The position numbers and the translations under genes were made by a program. Below, in pieces: positions 26,825-35,790 of a stretch of 64,000 bases of DNA. The notes beneath the pieces are model-generated. The model did no database searches. It was given only the letters and a program-made list of their open reading frames with translations, and was not told where the DNA came from. Source of the DNA: Acidipila rosea (GTDB lineage: Bacteria; Acidobacteriota; Terriglobia; Terriglobales; Acidobacteriaceae); assembly GCF_004339725.1 (NCBI RefSeq), contig NZ_SMGK01000002.1, positions 868,001-932,000 of the forward strand. Direction: 5' to 3'. Within the stretch, counting starts at the first letter, position 1. Every line of letters begins with the position of its first letter.

Positions 26825-27009
26825 AGCGGTCGAACTTATTGTAGGCTCATCCGTCCTCGAACAGAATCGCTTCCGTTGTAATTCCTTTGTCAAAAGCACG
26901 AACCTCTCCGCCCACAGCCTCCCTTGTGAAATGAACTCTATCGGTCCTGCTATACTCGGCCGTTCCCTCACGGAGCGGGCGAGACTCTATGCAAAAGGGA
27001 GGTTTCCAG

Positions 27010-27387
27010 ATGGCGCTCCAGATGTGTCATGTCATGCCATTCCTCGCGACGACGCAGCCGGAAAAGGCGCGGGCATTCTATTGCGACGTGCTGGGTATGC
27101 GCTTGGAGGAAGACAGCCCCTTTGCCCTGGTCGTGAAAGCGGCGAACGCGTCCGTGCGGATTCAGAAGGTTCAGGCTTTCACGCCGTCGCCGTTCACGGC
27201 TCTCGGATGGCACGTTGACGATATCGAAACCGCTGCCAGGCAGCTCCAGAGCAAGGGCGTCACGTTTGAACACTTCGAAGGAATGAACCAGAACGATCTC
27301 GGCATCTGGGCTTCTCCGGGCGGGGCGCAGGTCTGCTGGTTCAAGGATCCTGACGGGAATCTTCTCTCCCTGACACAGTTCGCCTGA
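27010..27387 (+). CDS. VOC (glyoxalase/bleomycin resistance) family protein
   Basis: 125 residues in the two-repeat beta-alpha-beta-beta-beta fold: CHVMPFLATTQPEKARAFYCDVLG, then TALGWHVDDIETAARQLQSKG and a C-terminal WFKDPDGNLLSLTQ, the typical metal-site ending. The ATG at 27010 has AGGGAGG seven bases upstream, better than the in-frame ATG at 26989. The family includes glyoxalases, dioxygenases and resistance proteins; the function is open. It is a single-gene unit convergent with the downstream SDR. Confidence 0.85.
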   Translation: MALQMCHVMPFLATTQPEKARAFYCDVLGMRLEEDSPFALVVKAANASVRIQKVQAFTPSPFTALGWHVDDIETAARQLQSKGVTFEHFEGMNQNDLGIWASPGGAQVCWFKDPDGNLLSLTQFA

Positions 27388-27416
27388 TCTCCTCAGGCTT
27401 CGGGGCGGCGAGCCCG

Positions 27417-28205
27417 CTAGATCCATCCGGCGTCGATCACGTGGCTCTGATTAGTAATGGTCGCGCTGTCGTCTGAAGCCAGAAAGAGCACCAGCCGCGC
27501 CACTTCCTCGGGAACGATCATCCTTTTGAGAGCCTGCGCCGCGAGGATTTCAGCCTTGTACTCCTCGGTCAGCCAGAGCCGCTTCTGGCGCTCGGTGAGG
27601 ACCGCGCCCGGCATCACGCAATTGACCCGGATGTTGGAGGATCCGAGTTCATGGGCCAGTGTGCGGGTCATGCCGACGATGGCCGCCTTCGCCCCGACGT
27701 ATACGGGAACATTCGTCGAAGGAATTGCCCACGCGATCGAGCTCATATTGATGATGGAGCCGTGACCAGCCTTCTTCATCGCGGGAATCACCGCCTGGAT
27801 CATGAAGAACTGCTGCTTGAGATTGATGGCCATCGTCCTGTCCCACGACTCTGCGGTCACCTCTTCGATCGAATGGCGAGTATCGTTGCCCGCGTTATTC
27901 ACCAGCACATCCACGGCGCCAAAGCTGTTGAGGATCTGTCCACAGACTGCCTGCAGCGAGGCAATATCCGTCAGATCGCAGTGGTAGTAAGCCGGCACAG
28001 GCAGACCTGCCGACTCGATCCGCTGCACGAGCTCAGCAGCAGGCGCATCCTGCACGTCGAGAAAAGCGACCCGCGCCCGCTGCTGCGCGAAAGCCTCGAC
28101 GATCGCCTCTCCGATGCCGCTCGCGCCGCCCGTAACGATGACAACCTTGTCATGAAGGCTGGGGTAAATCGCATACCTGCCGGTGTTCTCACCCGTCTTT
28201 TCCAT
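27417..28205 (-). CDS. SDR sugar 1-dehydrogenase-like oxidoreductase
   Basis: 262 residues, a classical SDR with TGGASGIG at 25-32, NNAG at 103-106, Ser155/156, Tyr169 and Lys173 (YVGAK), and PGAVLTERQKRLW after the active site. The sequence style resembles aldose 1-dehydrogenases (D-xylose, L-arabinose, L-rhamnose or L-fucose types). The ATG at 28205 has AGGGAAGAG upstream. It is divergent from an SMP-30 lactonase, the classical partner that opens the lactone product. Together they could oxidise an aldose to its aldonate and fill the gap in the fucose pathway at 5-11 kb; that link is inference. Confidence 0.85.
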   Translation of the reverse strand: MEKTGENTGRYAIYPSLHDKVVIVTGGASGIGEAIVEAFAQQRARVAFLDVQDAPAAELVQRIESAGLPVPAYYHCDLTDIASLQAVCGQILNSFGAVDVLVNNAGNDTRHSIEEVTAESWDRTMAINLKQQFFMIQAVIPAMKKAGHGSIINMSSIAWAIPSTNVPVYVGAKAAIVGMTRTLAHELGSSNIRVNCVMPGAVLTERQKRLWLTEEYKAEILAAQALKRMIVPEEVARLVLFLASDDSATITNQSHVIDAGWI

Positions 28206-28422
28206 GGACACTCTTCCCTGCCTCTTCCAACTGAAGGATTCACGCGACGCCGCGCTGCTTCTGCGCCCTCATGATTGCAATGCGTTCTTTTATAGCGACT
28301 CGATCGCGGGAAAGACAACCGCAGCGACCGTGATGTTCCCGGGAGGTATCGAGACCTTCAGCAGGAGCCGGGAATTTGCAGTAGAGTTTCACCGTACAGC
28401 TTTGCAGCGGGAGAACGAATTC

Positions 28423-29334
28423 GTGGAAAAGCACTCGACCCAGATCATCAGCGAAGAGCCGGAACTCATCGCCGACTATGCCTGCGAAACAGGTGAAAAT
28501 CCGCTCTGGCATCCGCTTGAGCGGCGGCTTTACTGGACAGATATTCCGCGAGGGCGGCTCTTTCGTTATAACCCCGCAGACGGCTCGCATGAGCAGTGCT
28601 ATCAAGGCAGGCCCGTGGGCGGCTTTACCATTCAACCGGACGGCTCGCTGCTGTTGTTCATGGATCGCGGCACGATCGCTCTGCTGCATGACGGTGCGCT
28701 CTCTGAGATTGTGCCGGAGATTCCAGCCGACCGGCTGTCGCGCTTCAACGATGTCATCGCCGATCCTGCAGGACGTGTCTTCTGCGGGACCATGCCCACC
28801 GGGACGAACCACGGCAGACTGTATCGGCTCGATCGCGACGGCTCACTTCACCTTGTGCTTGAAGGTATCCGCTGCTCGAACGGCATGGCCTTTACGGCTG
28901 ACCGCAAAAACTTCTACTACACAGACTCTTTCGCTCGCGAGATCTATCTCTTCGACTACAACGTGGAAGATGGCTCGCTCTCGAATCGGCGCCTGTTTGC
29001 ACGCTTCCCCGAAGAAGGCGGTCTGCCCGATGGATGCACTCTCGATGCGGAAGGCCGGTTGTGGTCGGCGCTGTGGGACGGATCGGGGATCGTCCGGCTG
29101 AGGGCCGACGGCACAGTCGAGAAGAGAATCAACTTTCCCACGCTCAAGACTTCCAGCCTGGTGTTTGGCGGTGACGATTACTCCGACCTTTACATCACTA
29201 CCGCCGGTGGAGAGGACAAAGCGCTGAACGGCAAGCTGGCCGGAGGACTTTTTCGACTTAGGGGACAAGGCCGCGGTGTGCCTGAATTCTTCTCGCGTAT
29301 CGATACAAGCTCGGCCACGTCGTCGCATCGCTGA
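28423..29334 (+). CDS. SMP-30/gluconolactonase family lactonase
   Basis: 303 residues from a GTG at 28423 with GGGAG nine bases upstream; the longer open frame to 28183 has no counterpart in the family. The six-bladed propeller markers are present: ETGENPLWHPLERRLYWTD (metal Glu), RFNDVIADPAGRVFCGTMP (Asn/Asp), CSNGMAFTADRKNFYYTDS (Asn and Asp ligands) and GLPDGCTLDAEGRLWSALWDG. Members hydrolyse aldono-lactones with a divalent metal. It shares a ~217-bp control region with the divergent sugar dehydrogenase-like SDR, and the pair is a plausible aldose-oxidation unit. Confidence 0.9.
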   Translation: MEKHSTQIISEEPELIADYACETGENPLWHPLERRLYWTDIPRGRLFRYNPADGSHEQCYQGRPVGGFTIQPDGSLLLFMDRGTIALLHDGALSEIVPEIPADRLSRFNDVIADPAGRVFCGTMPTGTNHGRLYRLDRDGSLHLVLEGIRCSNGMAFTADRKNFYYTDSFAREIYLFDYNVEDGSLSNRRLFARFPEEGGLPDGCTLDAEGRLWSALWDGSGIVRLRADGTVEKRINFPTLKTSSLVFGGDDYSDLYITTAGGEDKALNGKLAGGLFRLRGQGRGVPEFFSRIDTSSATSSHR

Positions 29335-29341
29335 CGCTGCG

Positions 29342-29376
29342 CAGCCATGCACCTCTCGCCGAGAAATGCATGGCTG
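29342..29376. terminator. Hairpin between convergent lactonase and phospholipase genes
   Basis: A 10-bp perfect inverted repeat, CAGCCATGCA (29342-29351) and its complement at 29367-29376, with a 15-base loop. There is no T tract, so it may be a weak or Rho-assisted terminator. Confidence 0.4.
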
Positions 29377-29385
29377 AACAAAGCG

Positions 29386-30528
29386 TCAGTGGGCGAGAGC
29401 TGCCTGCGAAGGCTGTGGCTCGAGGCCGCTGTCAGTGCAGGTGGGTGGAGCATCGACAGGGTTGCAGCGGGCCACTGTTCCTGACTTGAACCCAACGCTG
29501 TAGCCGGTCCATGAGGCAGGCTCCGCCTTCCAGTAGTCGGTGCTGAGTATCTGCGCGCCGCTCTCCATCGCTTCCGTGCGGTGCCGGGTGTCGTTGGCGC
29601 GTGCTTCTTCTGTATCCGCATCGGTGCGCGTGCGGACAAGATAGCCTTCGCGGACCAGCGGTTGAATCTTCGCTACATCCACGTCATTGACCTCGGTAAA
29701 GGCAGCGTCAGGCGCGCCGGGAGCGGCGTTGGTGAAGAGGACTCGTCCGCGAAGCGATGGATGGCCCGCAAGATAGGCCTGCTCGACGTTGCGCTGATCC
29801 ATCAGGAAGATGACCTTGCCGCGCGCCTTCGCAAGTGTGGGCCAGCCATGCTTGCGGATCGCCTCGTTGAGCGTGGCGTAGCTGCCGCGCACATCGTCGG
29901 GCGTAATCAGTTCGTTCGCAGGAAAGACGGAACGAATCGCGGCATCGAGCGCGTCCCAGGTTGCCGCGGTGTAAGGCTCGGCGTTGATCAGCTTGCCGGG
30001 AGCGGGATTATCCTGCTTGGTCTCAATGATCACAAAGATCGGAATGTGATCGGGATGCGACCGTGACCAGCTGCGCACCTGGCGCAGACATTCGGTAAAC
30101 GGCTGGCAGACACTGCGGTAATCAACATCCTGCACATGCATGACCTTGAAGCCGGGCTTGAGCATCACGCCGTTGGGATCAAAGGGCGGATCAGGCGGCA
30201 GGCCCGCCTTCTGCACCAGCGCGAGGCCGGCAGGGTGAGCGTAGCGGCCGCCTTTCATATCGGCGAAGGTGTCGATCTCAATCTGGCGGATGCCTTCATC
30301 AAACTGCTGAGGAAGCGGCGGGTGGTGATAGTCGAGATGGCGATACATCTCGGGCTTCTGTTGCTTCCAGTACTTCGCCTCACTGGGCGCAAAGCCCGCG
30401 TGATAGCTGTTATGGCTGCCGATGACCTGAATCTGGTTAATGCGAATCGAGTCGTCGGTGTGCGTCTGCGAGAGCGCCGGTAGAGCGCCGAGCATGAGCA
30501 GTGCGGGTAGAAGTTTGATTCTCAACAT
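29386..30528 (-). CDS. Secreted Ca2+-dependent phosphoinositide phospholipase C-like protein
   Basis: 380 residues from the ATG at 30528 (GGAG four bases upstream), giving the signal peptide MLRIKLLPALLMLGALPALSQ. The PLC-like barrel is seen from INQIQVIGSHNSYHAGF (first catalytic His) through IRQIEIDTFADMKGG (metal-binding Glu/Asp) and FKVMHVQDVDYRS (second His). LINAEPYTAATWDALDAAIRSVFP and VIFLMDQRN continue the barrel. The family cleaves phosphodiesters such as phosphatidylinositol. It starts ten bases after the PHP-protein stop, so the two are cotranscribed and both look like periplasmic phosphoester hydrolases. Confidence 0.85.
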   Translation of the reverse strand: MLRIKLLPALLMLGALPALSQTHTDDSIRINQIQVIGSHNSYHAGFAPSEAKYWKQQKPEMYRHLDYHHPPLPQQFDEGIRQIEIDTFADMKGGRYAHPAGLALVQKAGLPPDPPFDPNGVMLKPGFKVMHVQDVDYRSVCQPFTECLRQVRSWSRSHPDHIPIFVIIETKQDNPAPGKLINAEPYTAATWDALDAAIRSVFPANELITPDDVRGSYATLNEAIRKHGWPTLAKARGKVIFLMDQRNVEQAYLAGHPSLRGRVLFTNAAPGAPDAAFTEVNDVDVAKIQPLVREGYLVRTRTDADTEEARANDTRHRTEAMESGAQILSTDYWKAEPASWTGYSVGFKSGTVARCNPVDAPPTCTDSGLEPQPSQAALAH

Positions 30529-30538
30529 AGTCTCCAGT

Positions 30539-32011
30539 TCAGTGCGTGAGATAGACAGGGTTTCCGAGCAGTTGCAGCTTGCCGTCAGCGCCGCGAACGT
30601 TGAAGCGCACCCAGTGCGCCGCGCCTGCAGTCTCGCTGAAGTGCAGAACCGCTTCTTCATTCCCGATCGATTGCGCGGGCATGGCATCGTCCGGCTTTCC
30701 ATCAACGATTGCCTCTGCGCGCGAACCCGCGCAGCCGATGATGTGAACATCAAAACGGATGGTGTCGCGTGAGGACGCGTGCAGCGTGTCGCCCATAGCA
30801 GCGCTCTGTGCGGCATCGTGAGCGGTGACGTCCAGGAGGCGATTGCGCGAAGTCGTTAGATCGACGAAGACGCGTCCGGAGCGGATCCCATCGAGAATCG
30901 CGGGGACGGAAAGCTCATGCGCATAGACGACGGTGGTGGGGCTGCCAACCGAGCCGGGTTCATCGGGGGGCTTCGGCGCATTGTGATTGTCGCTGCCGCC
31001 AATGCCTGTCAGGTGAAAGCCTGCGTTGAGTTGCCGCTCCCAGAAGCTGACGCCTGCGTAGGGGCCTTCGGAGATGCCGCCGTTGATGGCTTCAATCGCA
31101 GTGACGAGATGCATGTCCGCAGGCGGATCTGCTGTCCATCCGCAGCCCATGCAGATCTCACCGCTTGGCGCATTGGGATGATTCAGCGAGATGACGGCGC
31201 CGTACTGGGCGGCCTGCCGCATCCATGCGCTCTCGTCTGGAACGTCTTGCGTGCCTGCGCGGAAATCGATAAAGCGAGTGACGCCGAAGACGTTCGCGTG
31301 GCCATGAAACGTTGTGACCTCGCGGCCGGGAATCAGCAGCAGCTTGTCGAAGTAGGGTTGCAGCTCGCGCTCGTCGTTATATTGCGAGATGGTGTTGTGA
31401 TCGGTGATGGCGATGAAGTCCAGTCCGCGCGCGGCTGCAGCCTCTGCGGTGAGGAAGAGCGGGCACGGAACCTTCTTTCCCGACTGGCTGAGACAGCTGC
31501 CGTCGCTGTGCGCGGTGTGCATGTGCAGATCGCCGCGATACCATCCAGCGCTGCTGTTGAGCGCGGTTGCGGTGAAGCTCTGAGGCTGGGTGGCGGCGCG
31601 CGTGAAGTGGATTCGCGCGGTGTAATGCGAGACGACCGAGGCGCGGATATTGGGGACGCCGACGATCAGTCTCCACGTGCCTGCGGGCAGCGTGCCGGGC
31701 AGATAAGACGGCGTTGCGTCAGTTTCGCTGAGCGTGAATGAACTCTTGTTGCCACCGCTCCAGCCGCGAAAACGCTGGGGATCGAAGAGGCCGAGGTCGA
31801 GGGCTGTCTTCTGTTCACGGCCGGTGTAATCAAAGGAAATACTGAGGCGCAGTGTGCCTGCCGGGACGCTGAATGGCAATGCGACATAGGTGTTGTTCTG
31901 CGCTCCGGTGATGTTGCCCTGGAGGACAAGATCGTCGGGCGGCTGGGCTCGCAGCGGTGAAATCGCCAGGAAAACAGCAAGAAAGAGAAGCAGAATTCGA
32001 TCGCTGCGCAT
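30539..32011 (-). CDS. Secreted PHP-domain metal-dependent hydrolase (CehA/McbA-like)
   Basis: 490 residues from the ATG at 32011 (GGAG five bases upstream) with signal peptide MRSDRILLLFLAVFL...PLRAQ. Residues ~30-140 form a beta-sandwich. The PHP domain follows with the metal-binding motifs GDLHMHTAHSDG, FIAITDHNT, ISLNHPN and GGSDNH. A C-terminal beta domain ends at NPVYLTH. The family contains carbamate hydrolases and phosphoesterases. The operon partner is a phospholipase-C-like protein, which favours a phosphodiester substrate. A Fur-box-like dyad lies about 85 bases upstream. Confidence 0.85.
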   Translation of the reverse strand: MRSDRILLLFLAVFLAISPLRAQPPDDLVLQGNITGAQNNTYVALPFSVPAGTLRLSISFDYTGREQKTALDLGLFDPQRFRGWSGGNKSSFTLSETDATPSYLPGTLPAGTWRLIVGVPNIRASVVSHYTARIHFTRAATQPQSFTATALNSSAGWYRGDLHMHTAHSDGSCLSQSGKKVPCPLFLTAEAAAARGLDFIAITDHNTISQYNDERELQPYFDKLLLIPGREVTTFHGHANVFGVTRFIDFRAGTQDVPDESAWMRQAAQYGAVISLNHPNAPSGEICMGCGWTADPPADMHLVTAIEAINGGISEGPYAGVSFWERQLNAGFHLTGIGGSDNHNAPKPPDEPGSVGSPTTVVYAHELSVPAILDGIRSGRVFVDLTTSRNRLLDVTAHDAAQSAAMGDTLHASSRDTIRFDVHIIGCAGSRAEAIVDGKPDDAMPAQSIGNEEAVLHFSETAGAAHWVRFNVRGADGKLQLLGNPVYLTH

Positions 32012-32095
32012 AAGAACTCCGTGGTCCAAACTGCGAGTTTACAACTGCGGTATGGCCACCAACGTGCGCCAAAAAGACGCCTGAAATCTCCAATG

Positions 32096-32129
32096 ACGAT
32101 AATTGCTATTACTTGATAATGATTATCGT
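32096..32129 (-). promoter_or_regulatory. Fur-box-like dyad operator upstream of the PHP-phospholipase operon
   Basis: Outer inverted repeat ACGATAAT (32096-32103) and ATTATCGT (32122-32129). Its right part, TGATAATGATTATCG (32114-32128), matches the 7-1-7 Fur-type consensus TGATAATnATTATCA at 13 of 14 positions. The core 32097-32128 aligns without gaps to 14049-14080 (23 of 32 identical). It lies in the 149-bp gap between the TonB receptor stop and the PHP gene. Confidence 0.65.
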
Positions 32130-32160
32130 GGTCTGGATTTTTCAGGCGCCCTTCTGAGCC

Positions 32161-35100
32161 CTAGTAAGACACCCTGAGAGCGAACTGCATGACGCGGGGG
32201 TCGCCCGACAGGGTGGTGATCTGACCGACGGAGCTGGTCGAGATATTGCCGTTAGGCTGACCGAACTCCGGGGTGTTGGTTACGTTGAAGATCTCCCAGC
32301 GGAACTCGACGTTGGCGCGGTTGCGAATGGGAAACTCGCGGAGCAGCGACGCATCGAGCACGGTGGTGTGAGGACCGCGGAGGGTGTTGCGGCCGCTGTT
32401 GCCGATCTGTCCCGGAGCGGGCAGGGCGTAAGCGTCCGTGAAGCCCGGCGCGCGCTGGGTGCAGCTCTTGTTGAGCGAGGAGTAGAACCAGCAGCTCGGA
32501 TCATTGACCAGGCGGGGCTTGCCGATGAGGTTTGGCGTTGCCGTTGTCTGGCCGTAGGCGTCGAGGGTGGACTGGAGCGCGCCGCCTGCGTTGACCTGGA
32601 AGGGATGGCCGCTGTAGTAGGTGTAGACGCCGGAGCCGCGGAAGTTGCCGAAGATCCAGGCTGCGGGGCCGTGGTTGAGCCACGGCTTGTCATGGCCGAA
32701 GGGCAGCTCATAGACGCCGCTGAGGGCGACGCGGTGAGGAATGTCGAAGTCGCTGGGACCGTACCAGGCGGAGTAGTTGCGACCGTTTGGCGCGGCGCCG
32801 GAGTTGCTTTCCAGCTCCTCGGGTGAGTTGTCGAGACTGCGCGAGTAGGTATAAGCGGCGCGCATGCTGAGGCCGTTCTGATAACGATGGGTCAGCGATG
32901 CCTGGAGACCGTTGTAGTTTCCATAGCCGATGGCGTTGGTGTATTCGAGGTAGCCGAAGTTGGGGTAAGGGATCACGCCGGTGCTCTGGTTGCCCTGGAT
33001 GATTGGCTGGTTGTAGTCGGAGAGCACATCGAGGTGCGTGGACTTGGTGCCGACATAATCCATCTCGGCAAGCCAGGTGGGCCCGAACTGGCGCTGGAAG
33101 CCGAAGCTCCACTGCTGCACGTTGGGAGCAGGCAGATTCGGGTTAGCAGAGCGGATGTGGAAGGACTGGAGCTGGTTGAGGTTGATCGTGGATGGATCGA
33201 GGAAGTTGGACGGGAAGCCGTTGCGCGCGTAGATGACCGGAGTCAGAGAGCTGGACGGAACGGCGGGCGTCTTGTTGACGAGGAAGGGCGGATTGAGGGA
33301 GAGCTGATCCTCACTGCCGATGCGCTCGAAGAGGGTGTAGTAGATGCCGTAGCCGCCGCGGATGACGGTGTTCTTGTCAACCGAGTAGGCGAAGCCGAAG
33401 CGAGGACCGAAGTCCTTGTAATCGGGGTGAACGAGAGCGCGGCTATAGAGGCCGCCACTGCGGGCGAAGACCAGAGCGCCTGCGCCGCCGTTGCCGGTGG
33501 GATCAAAGTTTGCCTGCTGGTTCTTGGCGTTCAGAGCAGGGGTTGCAAAGTCGTACCGCATGCCGAGGTTGAGGGTGAGCTTGGGCGTGACCTTCCAGTC
33601 GTCTTCGACGAAGCCGGAGGCCATCCAGAGCCGCTGATCGACAAAGAGGACGTTGGTCAGCTGGGTGCTCTGGACGTAACCGATCAAGCCATCGGCATAG
33701 GAGAGGCCTGTGCCCTTGACGCAGGCGTTGGTCGCATTGCGCTGGCAGGTGAAGTTGCCGGTGAAGTTGAGATCGCCACGCGTGCCGGGCTCATCCTGGA
33801 AGATGTTGCGCATGGGGGCGAAGAGGGTGGCGCCGAACTTGAGCGAGTGCGCTCCCTTGGTCCAGGAGACCGAATCAGTCCACTGGAACTGGGTAGGCAC
33901 CTGTGACTTGGGCAGGTAGTCGGGCGATCCGATGTAGGTGTAGTTGGCGAACTGGGTGAGGGGCACGCCGCCCGCGGTCGCCGGATTGTTCGGCACGCCG
34001 GGCAGATACTGGTCGGCGGCGTTGAGTCCGAAGGGCTGCTGCTCGGCGAAGGAGTAGTCGCGGATGAAGCCGAGGTGGAAGTCATTGAGCACGGCAGGAG
34101 TGAAGCTGTGGGTCCAGCCGATGACGGCGCTGTGTCCGGAGAGGAGCTGACGTCCCCAGGCAGAGGTGGAAGTGCCGTCGGCGATGCCTCCGTAGAAGCC
34201 GGGGATGTCGCGATAGCGGGTGAAGTAGCTGTAGCGGGTGAAGACCGTATCCTTCGGCGACGCGGTCCAGTCAACGCGGGCGTCATAGCTGTCGTTGTTA
34301 TCGATGGCCAGGGCGTTGCGCGTGAAGTTGTTGAACTCGCCCGCTCCGGGGATGTTGGGCAGCGGGAAGAGCTGCATCAGCTGGCTGACGACCGGATCGA
34401 GGCGGTTGGTGGGAATGACATTGCCGGGAAACTGCTGGCCGGTGGTGGGGTCATAAATGGGCGCGTAGCTGATGCCGTTGGCTGTGCCCGCCGCGGCGCT
34501 GAAGTCACCGACGCGCTCGTTGGGAAGCGGTACGGTGGCAATGCGGGAGACGCCCTGGTGAATACGGGTTCCCTCATAGTTGAAGAATCCGAAGACGTGA
34601 TTCTTCCAGATGGGGCCGCCAAGGTTGGCGCCGAACTGATTCTGGTTGTTCTCCGGCTTCTTGAGGTGGTGCTGGTCAGAGAAGAAGTCGTTCGCGTCGA
34701 AGTACTGGTTGCGAATGTACTCGTAGATGAGGCCGTGGAGATCGTTGGTGCCGCTGCGGGTGCTGACCGAAACGGCTGCGCCGGGCGAGCGGCCATACTC
34801 CGCCGAGTAGGGGTTGGTGATGATGTTGAATTCCTGAATGGCGTCGACGGAGGGGTGCGAAGCCTCGGTGCTCAGCTCCTGCACATTCTCAGAGATCGTA
34901 TTGTTGTCGATGCCGTCGAGGATGAAGTCGTTCTGCAGCGAGTGGACGCCGTTGACGTTGAAGTCGCCGGTGCGGCCTGCGCTGGTGGCGCCGCTCTGCT
35001 GGGTGTAACGGGCAATCTGTACGCCGGGGACCATGCGGAGGAGATCGTCCCAGTTGCGGAGATAGAGGGGCGTCTCTTCAATGGTCTTGCGCTCGATAGT

Positions 35101-35505
35101 GCTGCCGATGGAGGCATCATCGGGGGAAAGATCGCTGCCCTCGGCGGTGACCTGAACGGTCTGCTGGGTGCTGCCTACGCGAAGAGAGAAGTCGCGGCGA
35201 GCTTTCTGCGCGGTGGTCAGCTGCACCTGCTCCTGCGCAGTATCGAAGCCGGTCTGCGCGAGCACGATCTGATAGGCGCCGATGGGCAGATCCTGAAAAG
35301 AGTAGTAGCCGGCGGAGTCAGTGACGGTTTTGCGGGTGAGTCCGGTGCCGAGGCTGGTGACGGTGACCGGAACTGAGGCGATGGCGGCGCCGCTGGGATC
35401 GGTGACAAGCCCGGTGAGACTGGCGGTATTGACCTGAGCGTGTGCGAAGAGCAGCGGAAAGAGGAGAGTGAACAGCAGAAGCGCGTGGCGTCGAAACTGG
35501 ATCAT
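32161..35505 (-). CDS. TonB-dependent receptor, Oar-like, with CarboxypepD_reg domain
   Basis: 1114 residues from the ATG at 35505 with signal peptide MIQFRRHALLLFTLLFPLLFAHA. Residues ~25-110 are the carboxypeptidase-regulatory-like domain (ASLTGLVTDPSGAAIASVPVTV, YSFQDLPIGAYQIVL). The plug domain follows (RNWDDLLRMVPGVQ, NVNGVHSLQNDFILDGIDNN, IQEFNIITNPYSAEYGRSPG), then a very large beta-barrel ending VMQFALRVSY with a terminal aromatic. This family imports large substrates through the outer membrane with TonB energy, or acts in surface structure, and is highly expanded in Acidobacteriota. Substrate unknown. AAGGGGG lies eight bases upstream. Confidence 0.9.
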   Translation of the reverse strand: MIQFRRHALLLFTLLFPLLFAHAQVNTASLTGLVTDPSGAAIASVPVTVTSLGTGLTRKTVTDSAGYYSFQDLPIGAYQIVLAQTGFDTAQEQVQLTTAQKARRDFSLRVGSTQQTVQVTAEGSDLSPDDASIGSTIERKTIEETPLYLRNWDDLLRMVPGVQIARYTQQSGATSAGRTGDFNVNGVHSLQNDFILDGIDNNTISENVQELSTEASHPSVDAIQEFNIITNPYSAEYGRSPGAAVSVSTRSGTNDLHGLIYEYIRNQYFDANDFFSDQHHLKKPENNQNQFGANLGGPIWKNHVFGFFNYEGTRIHQGVSRIATVPLPNERVGDFSAAAGTANGISYAPIYDPTTGQQFPGNVIPTNRLDPVVSQLMQLFPLPNIPGAGEFNNFTRNALAIDNNDSYDARVDWTASPKDTVFTRYSYFTRYRDIPGFYGGIADGTSTSAWGRQLLSGHSAVIGWTHSFTPAVLNDFHLGFIRDYSFAEQQPFGLNAADQYLPGVPNNPATAGGVPLTQFANYTYIGSPDYLPKSQVPTQFQWTDSVSWTKGAHSLKFGATLFAPMRNIFQDEPGTRGDLNFTGNFTCQRNATNACVKGTGLSYADGLIGYVQSTQLTNVLFVDQRLWMASGFVEDDWKVTPKLTLNLGMRYDFATPALNAKNQQANFDPTGNGGAGALVFARSGGLYSRALVHPDYKDFGPRFGFAYSVDKNTVIRGGYGIYYTLFERIGSEDQLSLNPPFLVNKTPAVPSSSLTPVIYARNGFPSNFLDPSTINLNQLQSFHIRSANPNLPAPNVQQWSFGFQRQFGPTWLAEMDYVGTKSTHLDVLSDYNQPIIQGNQSTGVIPYPNFGYLEYTNAIGYGNYNGLQASLTHRYQNGLSMRAAYTYSRSLDNSPEELESNSGAAPNGRNYSAWYGPSDFDIPHRVALSGVYELPFGHDKPWLNHGPAAWIFGNFRGSGVYTYYSGHPFQVNAGGALQSTLDAYGQTTATPNLIGKPRLVNDPSCWFYSSLNKSCTQRAPGFTDAYALPAPGQIGNSGRNTLRGPHTTVLDASLLREFPIRNRANVEFRWEIFNVTNTPEFGQPNGNISTSSVGQITTLSGDPRVMQFALRVSY

Positions 35506-35662
35506 GAAGGGAGCCCCCTTATAGACTTGCAACGTTATACGACAATGGGTTAGTTGTTGGGAACGATTCCAACCTACCGGCGAGGGATTAAAGCAAGGTG
35601 AACGGAACGTAACAGCGGGATGAAGATGGCCCCGGCCTGTGAATTTTGCGGGAGATAAAACT

Positions 35663-35767
35663 ATGCAGCGATATGAGTTGACGATCTCGAAGACGGGGCT
35701 GGGCGGCCTGAGCTGCGACGGACGGAAGGACGACTCTGCGACCGGGGAAGGAAGCGCACGGTTGTGA
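35663..35767 (+). CDS. Possible 34-residue small ORF
   Basis: An ATG at 35663 is preceded by GGGAG with nine bases spacing and runs 34 codons to a TGA at 35767, 23 bases before the next gene. The peptide (MQRYELTISKTGLGGLSCDG...) has no signal or membrane segment. It could be a leader or an unannotated small protein. The remaining 35506-35662 stretch probably holds the promoter of the divergent TonB receptor. Confidence 0.25.
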   Translation: MQRYELTISKTGLGGLSCDGRKDDSATGEGSARL

Positions 35768-35790
35768 ACTTTTTCCGTTAGGCTAGCTAT

